In this document: positions 1-6,103 of the stretch, in pieces | Position numbering within the stretch: position 1 is the first letter of the stretch | Layout of the letters: every line of letters starts with the position of its first letter | Assembly (NCBI GenBank): GCA_030539415.1 | Contig: JAUNSE010000023.1 | Location: 1-14,034 of the forward strand | DNA length: 14,034 nt | Direction of reading: 5' to 3' | From: Desulfovibrionaceae bacterium | GTDB taxonomy: Bacteria > Desulfobacterota > Desulfovibrionia > Desulfovibrionales > Desulfovibrionaceae | Translations under genes and position numbers: made by a program | The notes under the pieces: model-generated | Database searches by the model: none | Seen by the model: only the letters and a program-made list of their open reading frames with translations | Told to the model about the DNA's origin: nothing

Positions 1-280
1 CTATCTTCCATTTCATCACCGCGGCCTTTCTGTGACCGGGCAGCCGGACAAGCCCTTCATCCTGGTCTGCCAGTGTGCGGCGCACATACTGGCCGAGCTT
101 GCGGCAGACGTACCAGGTGGCGAGGGTGATGCCGAAGAACCACTGACAGAAGGTCAGGAGAGCTTCGCTCGGATGCAGATAAGACATGTACATCGCGACG
201 CACAGGGCTCCCAGTGTCAGCACGTTGGCCGTAACGCGGATGCCCATGAGCCATACGGTTCTCTTATATGCATTGTTCAC
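1..280 (-). CDS. Small membrane protein, C-terminus cut by window edge
   Basis: I do not recognise this protein. Reading the minus strand from a GTG at 280 gives 93 open codons with no stop before the window ends, so the gene is partial. A strong ribosome-binding site (GGAGGA, 285-290) sits four bases before the GTG. The frame has no earlier ATG in a sensible place, so the GTG start is chosen. The product has two probable membrane segments (about residues 10-35 and 39-59), then a basic and polar tail beginning CRKLGQYVRR, presumably cytoplasmic. It is the fourth gene of the minus-strand operon holding the TauE-type exporter, 55 bases after the lipoprotein gene, with a strong hairpin in that gap. 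By position it is probably an accessory membrane component of the same system. This is inference from context only. That the frame is a real gene is well supported by its RBS, hydrophobic pattern and operon position. Confidence 0.72.
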   Translation of the reverse strand, partial: MNNAYKRTVWLMGIRVTANVLTLGALCVAMYMSYLHPSEALLTFCQWFFGITLATWYVCRKLGQYVRRTLADQDEGLVRLPGHRKAAVMKWKI

Positions 281-296
281 GCTGTCCTCCTGATTG

Positions 297-326
297 GGGC
301 CTTCCGGAATTTCTTCCGGAAGGCCC
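297..326 (-). terminator. Strong intercistronic hairpin without U-tract
   Basis: Perfect 13-bp stem (GGGCCTTCCGGAA at 297-309, its complement at 314-326) with a 4-base loop. It lies between the lipoprotein stop and the ribosome-binding site of the next minus-strand gene. On neither strand is it followed by a run of T, so it is a poor intrinsic terminator. A role in RNA processing or stability, or partial attenuation inside the operon, fits better. Confidence 0.6.
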
Positions 327-335
327 GCACTGTGA

Positions 336-920
336 CTACTTCTTGAAGATGTTGGTCTTGGAGACATTCATGAAGCGCAGGGCCTGATGCTTCGCATTTT
401 CCTTGTAGTAGATGCGGCATTCATCGCCGGCTTCCCACGTGCTCGCGGGGAGATCCAGGTACTCGGCCGGGACCTTGAAGGTCACGATTTCACGCAGACG
501 GCGGGAGTACTCGGTCACGGTGCCCTCTTCCTTGTTGATGACGGGGTACTTGGCACCCTTCACCAGAGGATTGTTGGGCAGCACGTCCTTCTGGACGTTG
601 GTGAACTCGACGTTGACGGTTTCAAGCTTGCCGTTCACGAACAGGATGACCTGGTTCTTTTCCTGGTCAATCATGACGCGGCCGCCGGGGACGGGCTCGG
701 GTCCGATTTCAGCGGGATCCTCGGGCATCGTGTAGGTCATGACGCCGCCGGTGTAGGAGGGATTCACCACATCGTGCTTCACGTCAAGGACGAGGGTGAA
801 GGTTTTCTGGTCGGGATTGTAGGCCACACAGCGGCCCTGTTCGACCTGGCCGAAATCGCAGGCAGCCAGGCTGAGACAGAAGGCGAAGAGCGCGGCGAGC
901 TTCAGATATGTAGTTCTCAT
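336..920 (-). CDS. Lipoprotein of the TauE-type exporter operon (DUF4881-like)
   Basis: This is a predicted 194-residue lipoprotein. The start at 920 is chosen because GGAGGA lies four bases upstream and because it opens directly into a signal peptide ending in the lipobox LAAC (modified Cys21). A longer frame from 983 would overlap the preceding gene by 50 bases and bury the signal peptide, so it is rejected. The mature part is hydrophilic and rich in beta-type segments, has no recognised catalytic motif, and ends in a basic tail (NIFKK). It resembles, as I recall, the Desulfovibrio-type family DUF4881; that family assignment is from memory and untested. It follows the exporter gene by 13 bases and is presumably cotranscribed. 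A role as a periplasm-facing or outer-membrane partner of the exporter is inference from this linkage. The stop is TAG. Confidence 0.85.
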   Translation of the reverse strand: MRTTYLKLAALFAFCLSLAACDFGQVEQGRCVAYNPDQKTFTLVLDVKHDVVNPSYTGGVMTYTMPEDPAEIGPEPVPGGRVMIDQEKNQVILFVNGKLETVNVEFTNVQKDVLPNNPLVKGAKYPVINKEEGTVTEYSRRLREIVTFKVPAEYLDLPASTWEAGDECRIYYKENAKHQALRFMNVSKTNIFKK

Positions 921-933
921 GGCGTCCTCCTTC

Positions 934-1995
934 CTAGTTTCCTGCAGCGCGTCTCTTTTCGGCGAGTTCTTCTCTGGCGCCATTAATCATCTTCAGAGCG
1001 ATGTAGGCGGAGATACCGGTAACGAAGCCGAGCACGACGACGGTGGCCACGCCGTTGATGAAGCTGGCATGACTGGGGAAGTAGGGCTGGATGAGCTTCA
1101 GGACAACCGAGCACAGGCAGCCGAGAACGGCCAGACCGAAGGCGAAGCGGATGCCGTAGCCCTTGATGTACTTGGTGGCGACAGCGCCGATCTGGGCGCC
1201 GACAGCGGCGCCGACCAGCATGACGAGGGCGGCGACGAGCTCGGTGCGGCCCTTCAGGGTGTAGGTGGCAGCGCCGTACAGGCCGGAGATGGCAACTTCA
1301 AAGAGGTCGGTGCCGACGGCGATGTGGGTCGGGCAGCCAACGAGGTAGACCAGGGCGGGCATGCGGATGAGACCGCCGCCGATACCGAGGATACCAGCCA
1401 GAACGCCGGTCAGGAAGGAGACGAGGATGGGCAGCCAGGCGGAGCAGTAGATGCCGGCCTGATGGAAGTGCACCATCGGGGGGATCTTGATGGCATGCAG
1501 GCGGGTCGCCCAGTCAATGCCGGTTTCCTGCTCGCCGAGGGCCTCGCCGCGGGCGGCAGCTTCACGTTCCTTCTTCCTGCGCACGCCGATGTCATGGAAC
1601 ACCATCCAGGCGAGGAGGATGAGGAGGACAACGTACAGCCAGCGCACAACCTGGTCGACGGAGCCGAGGCGCTCGAGCTGCATGACGATCTGGGCGCCGA
1701 TTTCCACGCCGACGACGGTGCCGACGAGCATGGTCAGGCCGAGCTTGTAGTCAACGTTGCCGAAGCGGCCGTGACGCATGGTGGAGATGAGGGATTTGCC
1801 AGCCATATGGGCAACGTCAGTGCCGATGGCGAAAGCCATGGGGAAGCCGAGGATGTTCAGACCGGGGGTGACCATCCAGGCGCCGCCCATTCCGAAGAAG
1901 CCGCCGATAATGCCGACGCCGAGGCCGAGAATGATAAGGCCGGGCCAGAAAACCGTGCAACCCGAAATGGGCATCAGAATATACAACCAGTCCAT
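934..1995 (-). CDS. TauE/SafE (TSUP) family anion/sulfite exporter
   Basis: This is a 353-residue polytopic inner-membrane protein of the TauE/SafE (TSUP) family, whose characterised members move sulfite, sulfonates or related organic anions. The family's internal duplication is visible. GGFFGMGGAWMVTPGL...AIGTD (residues 31-60) is echoed by AGILGIGGGLIRMPAL...AVGTD (200-230). Each begins a half of about four hydrophobic helices. Between the halves is a charged loop (about 137-187) with HFH at 176-178; its basic, glutamate-rich stretch is probably cytoplasmic. The start at 1995 has GGGAGGGA just upstream (2000-2006). It lies 11 bases after the small membrane-protein gene and 13 before the lipoprotein gene, so the three form a tight operon. 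The substrate cannot be read from sequence; sulfite or an organosulfonate is a family-based guess. Neighbouring regulatory DNA points to sigma-54 control. Confidence 0.93.
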   Translation of the reverse strand: MDWLYILMPISGCTVFWPGLIILGLGVGIIGGFFGMGGAWMVTPGLNILGFPMAFAIGTDVAHMAGKSLISTMRHGRFGNVDYKLGLTMLVGTVVGVEIGAQIVMQLERLGSVDQVVRWLYVVLLILLAWMVFHDIGVRRKKEREAAARGEALGEQETGIDWATRLHAIKIPPMVHFHQAGIYCSAWLPILVSFLTGVLAGILGIGGGLIRMPALVYLVGCPTHIAVGTDLFEVAISGLYGAATYTLKGRTELVAALVMLVGAAVGAQIGAVATKYIKGYGIRFAFGLAVLGCLCSVVLKLIQPYFPSHASFINGVATVVVLGFVTGISAYIALKMINGAREELAEKRRAAGN

Positions 1996-2006
1996 ATGTC
2001 CCTCCC

Positions 2007-2309
2007 TTATTCGGCAGCCTTGCGGTGCTTGAGGTCAATGCCGATATGATTCATGACCAGGTCGGCCAGGCAGCCGAAGATGCAGCCTGTAACCGGGATG
2101 ATGAGGATGGTCAGAATCATGAAGTACAGATGGCTGTCATTGTACATCTGGGCCCACCACAGCATGAGGCCGTCCAGCTTTCTGGTGTCGGCGACGATGA
2201 CGACGTTGGCCGCAGCCTTCTTGGCGGCGAGTGCCGCGCTGGGGGCGAACATCATCAGGGTGGCGAAGCAGCCCACCAACCAAATGGAGATTTTTCTCAG
2301 CTTTGTCAT
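2007..2309 (-). CDS. Small signal-peptide membrane protein, first gene of exporter operon
   Basis: This 100-residue protein is not recognised as a named family. It has a basic N-terminus and hydrophobic stretch that read as a cleavable signal peptide (likely cut after about residue 28, SAALA). A short extracytoplasmic segment with VIVADTRKLDG and WWAQMYNDSH follows, then one membrane helix (about 61-85, containing Cys76 and Cys80), and a short cytoplasmic tail. The start at 2309 has AAGGAG (2316-2321) five to six bases upstream. It is the promoter-proximal gene of the operon, about 60 bases after the expected sigma-54 transcription start, and ends 11 bases before the exporter start. The position suggests a small partner or chaperone of the exporter; that is inference. 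Its existence as a gene is well supported. Confidence 0.85.
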   Translation of the reverse strand: MTKLRKISIWLVGCFATLMMFAPSAALAAKKAAANVVIVADTRKLDGLMLWWAQMYNDSHLYFMILTILIIPVTGCIFGCLADLVMNHIGIDLKHRKAAE

Positions 2310-2353
2310 GACTCACTCCTTGTCAAAAACTTGCTCTGAGACAGTTATGTGAA

Positions 2354-2379
2354 TTCTCACTGGTTCACATCGGTGAGAA
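2354..2379. promoter_or_regulatory. Inverted repeat spanning the expected transcription start
   Basis: TTCTCAC (2354-2360) and GTGAGAA (2373-2379) form perfect 7-bp arms separated by 12 bases. The pair straddles the start site predicted from the sigma-54 promoter (about 2372), so it could be an operator for a second regulator. It is too divided by the start site to form a hairpin at the mRNA 5' end. Function is not established. Confidence 0.35.
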
Positions 2380-2381
2380 CT

Positions 2382-2398
2382 AAGCAAGTCCTGTGCCA
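2382..2398 (-). promoter_or_regulatory. Sigma-54 (-24/-12) promoter of the exporter operon
   Basis: On the minus strand this reads TGGCAC-AGGAC-TTGCTT. It matches the sigma-54 consensus TGGCAC-N5-TTGCW, with exactly 10 bases between the invariant GG and GC. The expected start is near 2372, about 60 bases before the first operon gene. I found no other equally good match in the intergenic sequence. The divergent neighbour encodes a sigma-54 activator, which strongly supports the call. Confidence 0.88.
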
Positions 2399-2457
2399 TT
2401 GCGTGATTATTTGCACAGCACGACTTTTCTCCCGGGCACATAACGACCTGCAACTTG

Positions 2458-2471
2458 TGAAATTAATTTCA
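2458..2471. promoter_or_regulatory. 14-bp perfect palindrome upstream of the sigma-54 promoter
   Basis: TGAAATTAATTTCA is a perfect palindrome centred about 92 bases upstream of the expected start of the exporter operon. It could be an enhancer site for the sigma-54 activator. With its left flank (TTGTGAAATTAA) it also resembles one half of a Crp/Fnr- or Rex-type site, but the right half does not match. Confidence 0.4.
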
Positions 2472-2479
2472 ATCGATTT

Positions 2480-2499
2480 TTTATCGGCCAGCCGATAAA
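2480..2499. promoter_or_regulatory. Candidate upstream activator (enhancer) site
   Basis: TTTATCGGC (2480-2488), two bases, then GCCGATAAA (2491-2499): a perfect dyad with 9-bp arms centred about 117 bases upstream of the expected sigma-54 start. This is the usual distance for binding sites of sigma-54 activators. It lies between the promoter and the divergent activator gene. Binding by that activator is inferred. Confidence 0.6.
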
Positions 2500-3204
2500 T
2501 TTTCGCATTCTTTCAGGGCCAGGCTACATCGCAATGCGCTTTTTTTCACAATCACTGTTTCGCGCTCACGGTCTCTCAATGGCAGCAGCACACTGTAGTT
2601 CACAATTTATCTTACTGTCATCATTGAGTTTTATCCACAGAAGCCCAACATGTCCGCCTGAACGCCCTGTCGCGGCATGGAACATATATTTTGCGCAATG
2701 CCGCTTCTGACTGCGCAGATGGGCTTCACTCGCATCCGAGCACAAGCACACCGCACACATCCTCCATTTCTTCTCCGCCTCGCGGCAATGCGCCTCCTTT
2801 CCGGCAAGTGCGCCATGCAGCAGCCCCGTTTCTCCTTCCTGTCCCGGACCGGAAATGAATTCACAAGCCTCCCTCTCTGCTCTGACAGGCCTTGTGATGC
2901 CGTGCACGAGATTATTTCCATTTCTGGAGCGGGAGTTCGCACGGGCGCACGACCTAAGCGGCTCTGGAGTCCTCTGCCGGCAGACGCTGCCGGCTCTCGG
3001 CACTATCCGATGACGCGTTTCCACACTCTTCTGAACTGGCCGTCCTTTCGGGATGATATGCGCAGTGAGACCTTCTCCTGACATTTCCCTGATCGAGCCG
3101 GCGCCCCGCTCTGCCGGCCGGTATTTTTGAGCGTGTGGACCCGCCAGGCGTCTTCCGCCCTTTCGGGGGTGTTCCGAGCAGGGCATGACCTTCTTTTCGT
3201 TTTC
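2500..3204. other. Long intergenic stretch without a convincing gene
   Basis: This lies between the enhancer-like palindromes and the activator's candidate promoter. It is visibly less GC-rich than the flanking genes. Open frames here lack ribosome-binding sites, show no domain-like pattern and have weak third-position GC bias, so I call no gene. It holds a perfect TTATCCACA (2631-2639), an 8-bp hairpin with a 3-base loop (2976-2994), and a terminator-like hairpin with T5 (3097-3128). A small RNA, or the remains of a gene, is possible. Confidence 0.5.
3097..3128 (+). terminator. Terminator-like hairpin in the intergenic region
   Basis: GCCGGC (3097-3102) and GCCGGC (3113-3118) can pair around a 10-base loop. 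They are followed by CGGTATTTTTG, which ends in five T (3124-3128). On the plus strand this resembles a weak intrinsic terminator. No gene is recognised upstream, so if it is real it would end a small or untranslated transcript. Confidence 0.35.
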
Positions 3205-3232
3205 TTGCAATGCAGTGATTTTGCGTGATAAT
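3205..3232 (+). promoter_or_regulatory. Candidate sigma-70 promoter of the activator gene
   Basis: TTGCAA (3205-3210), a 16-base spacer, then GATAAT (3227-3232) give a reasonable -35/-10 pair. It would start transcription near 3239, roughly 110 bases before the chosen start codon. This also argues against the GTG at 3225 as the start. It is a pattern match only. Confidence 0.45.
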
Positions 3233-3339
3233 TGCGCGATTACAGCGACTTCTAACCTGCCGCCAAGAGCCTATATTTTGTGAAAAAAGTTGCATGAAAC
3301 AGCGTTATTTGCTACAAACGAAAATTAACTCGTTCCCTC

Positions 3340-3343
3340 GGAG
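3340..3343 (+). promoter_or_regulatory. Ribosome-binding site that fixes the activator start
   Basis: GGAG at 3340-3343 lies seven bases before ATG 3351. The alternative in-frame starts at 3225 (GTG) and 3294 (ATG) lack a comparable site, so 3351 is preferred. Confidence 0.65.
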
Positions 3344-3350
3344 TTCCCGC

Positions 3351-5984
3351 ATGTCGCAAATGCTGCTTTCACGCCGAAACTTTCGCTTCAGCCTTTTCCG
3401 GGCCTTCAAAAATGCCGGCCTGGTCAGGCGTCTCCTTGTGTTCTTCCTGCCGATTCCCCTGATTGGCACCATTGTCATCTTCGCTGTCACGCATCAGGAT
3501 GTCGAGAGCACTCTCAGTGATTCGGTTGCGCAGAATTCGTACATTCAGGCGCACGGCATGGGCTATGCCCTGTCACAGACACTTGTGGACAAAATAACCC
3601 TGCTTGCGGCACTGGCTTCCGGCACCGCCAGTCTGGCGGACCTCCGCAGACGGCTGCGCAGACGGCTGGAAGCGCTGATGGAACTCGGCGACATGCGCTT
3701 TCGCGAGGCGGCCTTTTCCGGCACCGGAAGCGAGGCGAACGAGCGCTATCTCTGGATATCCGACAACGGGGAGATCATCGACTTTCCGGCGCAGCAGGTT
3801 GATTCCCTGACCAATTCGCCCTTCCACTTCAAGCGTCTTCCCAAGGAGAACGAGGTCCTTCTCTCCCAGCCCACCGAAGTGACCTACGCGCTGAGCACCG
3901 GTGCGAACAACAAGCCCGAGCTCCAGGTCTCCATGCAGGTGATGCGCTTCATCACGCCTGTCATTCTGACCGACGGCACCTTTGCCGGCTACCTCATTCT
4001 TTCCGTTGATCTGTCCATACTGCGCGAGACCATAGCCGCGTTCGCCATCCGGCAGGAACCCAATGAACAGGCCCCGCTTGTCCTCTTCGTGGACAACAAC
4101 GGCTGGATGATTTTCCAGATGGAACTCAACGGCACGAGCAGCCCTATGCCTGTGGACAGCGTCCGCTCGGGTCTCAGAGGCGACTTCGGGCGCGCGGGCT
4201 TCGGTCAGGCGTTCCGCCCCAAGGCCGACTATTACGGCTACTGGGAGATGATGAACAGAATCAGGGACGACAGCTCGGGCTATTTCTTCACCAGCGAGCT
4301 GGCCTGGAACGAAGGCAGCCAGATTGCCGAAACCATAAGCTACGCGACCGTGAACTATGCCAGCAGCAAGGGCAGCAAGCCCGAGGTGCTGGGCGGTGTC
4401 GTCATTCTCGAGCCGAGCTTCTTCTCCACGCGGCTGGGCGAGGATCTGCGCAAGGTCTACCTGGCCTGCTTCCTGGCCCTGCTCGGCCTCATGTCGGTCA
4501 GCATCTTCTGGATAGGCCGCAGCCTGCGCCGTTCCGTGCTCCAGCTGCGTGACGACATTGCCAGCGCCAGCGCGCAGAGCCTCTCGACCGGACTGCCGGA
4601 GCGCGACGAGCCGGCGGAGCTGCGCGGCGTTCGCGGCGCTGTGAACGAGGTGCTTGCCCAGAAGCGCACTCTCGAGGACGAGCGCGACATGCAGGACTCC
4701 CTCACTCTAGCCAGAGTGCAGCAGGAGGAAGTGCCCAACATGCCCAAGCTGATCGAGCGCCCGGAGGACGGGCTCATCGGAGTCAGCCGCGAGATGACGC
4801 AGATGCGCCAGGACATTCAGCGGGCCGCCAACTCTCAGGTGGACGTGCTCATCATGGGCGAAACCGGCACCGGCAAGGAGCTCACCAGCCGCGCCGTGCA
4901 CAATCTTTCCGACCGCAGGGCAGGTCCCTTCATAACCATCAACTGCGGAGCGCTTGACGAGAGCCTGCTCATGGACACGCTCTTCGGCCACGTGAAGGGG
5001 GCGTACACGGAAGCCAAGCAGGGGCGCAAGGGCGCCTTCCTGACGGCCGAGGGCGGAACGCTCATGCTCGACGAAATCGGCACGGCCTCCGCCAAGGTTC
5101 AGACCGCCCTTCTGCGCGCTCTTTCCGAGCGCTGCATCTATCCTCTGGGCAGCGACACGAAGATTCCCTTCAACACGCGGGTCATTGCCGCCACCAACGC
5201 GGACCTGCGCGAAGAGGTGGCAAAGGGCAACTTCCGCGAGGACCTCTATTTCAGACTGGCCGTCATCACCATCCGCACGCCGCCGCTGCGGCAGCGCAAA
5301 ATGGACATCCCCTACCTCATCATGGCCTTCCTGCAGCAGGCCATGGAGGAATCCGGCCGTCTGCGCAGAGCTCCTGCCATCAGCAAGGGCGCTCTGAGCC
5401 AGCTCATGCACTATCACTGGCCCGGCAATATCCGCGAGCTGAAGAACGTCATCTCCAGGGCGCTTGCCTTCTGCGAGGGCGACATCATTCTTCCGCTCCA
5501 TCTGCGTCTGGGCGACCAGGCCGACAAGCCCGAAGAGCACAGCGTGCAGGTCGCGGAAGAGGCGAGAAAGGCCGTGCGGGCCGCCAGAAGCTCCTCAAGG
5601 CCGGATGATTCAGGTTCGGCCCCCTCTTCCATTCCGCCCTTTGCCGATGCGGAGACACCGGCGCGGGCGCCCGAAACCGCCGAGAAGGCGAGCTCCGCTC
5701 CGGTCGAGACGGGAGCAGAGAGCCCTGCCGAAGAGGGAGTCGCCCGCAGCGACTCTGCGGCCGGAAAAAGCAGCAGAGTCCTGTCCGGCAGACTGCAGAG
5801 AATTCTGCCCCAGCTGAGAAGCCTCGGCTCCTTCTCCAGGCAGGAATATCAGGCTATCGCCGAAGTATCCATGCGCACCGCCCAGTATGATCTGCAGGAG
5901 CTTGTTTCCTCAGGACTTGCCGAGCGAAAGGGCAAGGGCCCCTCGCAGCGGTACATCATGCAGGACGGCTCGGCCCAGAGCTGA
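3351..5984 (+). CDS. Membrane-bound sigma-54-dependent activator with periplasmic sensor and winged-helix end
   Basis: This 877-residue one-component regulator is anchored in the inner membrane. In order it has a membrane helix (about 27-47), a periplasmic sensor region of about 320 residues (48-367, size and pattern of a double Cache domain), a second helix (369-389), a HAMP-like linker (390-440) and a sigma-54 AAA+ domain (about 470-705). The AAA+ domain shows Walker A GETGTGKE (503-510), Walker B LMLDEIG (571-577) and the arginine-finger region FREDLYFRL (628-636). The sigma-54-contact loop reads GAYTEA (550-555) instead of GAFTGA. After HWPGNIREL comes a low-complexity Ala/Ser/Pro/Glu linker (about 725-805). 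A C-terminal winged-helix-like segment follows (806-870: SRQEYQAIAEVSMRTAQYDL, then an EL..SGL.ERKGKG wing) where most relatives carry a Fis-type helix-turn-helix. It is divergent from the exporter operon, whose sigma-54 promoter it probably activates. The sensed ligand is unknown. Confidence 0.92.
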   Translation: MSQMLLSRRNFRFSLFRAFKNAGLVRRLLVFFLPIPLIGTIVIFAVTHQDVESTLSDSVAQNSYIQAHGMGYALSQTLVDKITLLAALASGTASLADLRRRLRRRLEALMELGDMRFREAAFSGTGSEANERYLWISDNGEIIDFPAQQVDSLTNSPFHFKRLPKENEVLLSQPTEVTYALSTGANNKPELQVSMQVMRFITPVILTDGTFAGYLILSVDLSILRETIAAFAIRQEPNEQAPLVLFVDNNGWMIFQMELNGTSSPMPVDSVRSGLRGDFGRAGFGQAFRPKADYYGYWEMMNRIRDDSSGYFFTSELAWNEGSQIAETISYATVNYASSKGSKPEVLGGVVILEPSFFSTRLGEDLRKVYLACFLALLGLMSVSIFWIGRSLRRSVLQLRDDIASASAQSLSTGLPERDEPAELRGVRGAVNEVLAQKRTLEDERDMQDSLTLARVQQEEVPNMPKLIERPEDGLIGVSREMTQMRQDIQRAANSQVDVLIMGETGTGKELTSRAVHNLSDRRAGPFITINCGALDESLLMDTLFGHVKGAYTEAKQGRKGAFLTAEGGTLMLDEIGTASAKVQTALLRALSERCIYPLGSDTKIPFNTRVIAATNADLREEVAKGNFREDLYFRLAVITIRTPPLRQRKMDIPYLIMAFLQQAMEESGRLRRAPAISKGALSQLMHYHWPGNIRELKNVISRALAFCEGDIILPLHLRLGDQADKPEEHSVQVAEEARKAVRAARSSSRPDDSGSAPSSIPPFADAETPARAPETAEKASSAPVETGAESPAEEGVARSDSAAGKSSRVLSGRLQRILPQLRSLGSFSRQEYQAIAEVSMRTAQYDLQELVSSGLAERKGKGPSQRYIMQDGSAQS

Positions 5985-6019
5985 GCCCCCTCAGTTTTTC
6001 CCTTCCACTCCAATGGCTG

Positions 6020-6063
6020 ACAGCCGCCCGGCATGGTGCCGGACGGCTGTCTTTCTGTTTTTA
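6020..6063 (+). terminator. Intrinsic terminator after the activator gene
   Basis: ACAGCCGCCCGGC (6020-6032) pairs with GCCGGACGGCTGT (6038-6050), with one mismatch and a 5-base loop. It is followed by CTTTCTGTTTTTATT. It lies about 35 bases after the activator stop and reads as a terminator on the plus strand. On the minus strand there is no T-run. Confidence 0.8.
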
Positions 6064-6103
6064 TTGCGCCTTGCGCTTCGCTGTCAGAAGGGGCCTTTTC
6101 CGC

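Noticed and set aside
919..2049. Long plus-strand open frame (376 codons) antisense to the exporter gene
   Set aside because: Its product is a low-complexity Asp/Glu/Ala/Gly/His string typical of the shadow of a GC-rich gene. The minus-strand exporter has clear family motifs and an RBS.
2455..2472. Rex- or Crp/Fnr-type site reading TTGTGAAATTAATTTCAA
   Set aside because: Only the left half matches those consensus sequences (the right half has about 4 of 7 positions). It is described as a palindrome of unknown binding protein instead.
2677..3081. Plus-strand 134-codon open frame in the same gap
   Set aside because: No ribosome-binding site before the ATG, irregular composition and codon use unlike the flanking genes. 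Kept only as part of the possible small-RNA observation because a terminator-like hairpin follows.
2566..3210. Minus-strand 214-codon open frame in the large intergenic gap
   Set aside because: Very Arg-rich product with no RBS, no hydrophobic or domain pattern, and no third-position GC bias like the neighbours.
3225..3350. N-terminal extension of the sigma-54 activator from GTG 3225 or ATG 3294
   Set aside because: No good RBS at either start, the candidate promoter overlaps 3225, and GGAG sits correctly before ATG 3351.
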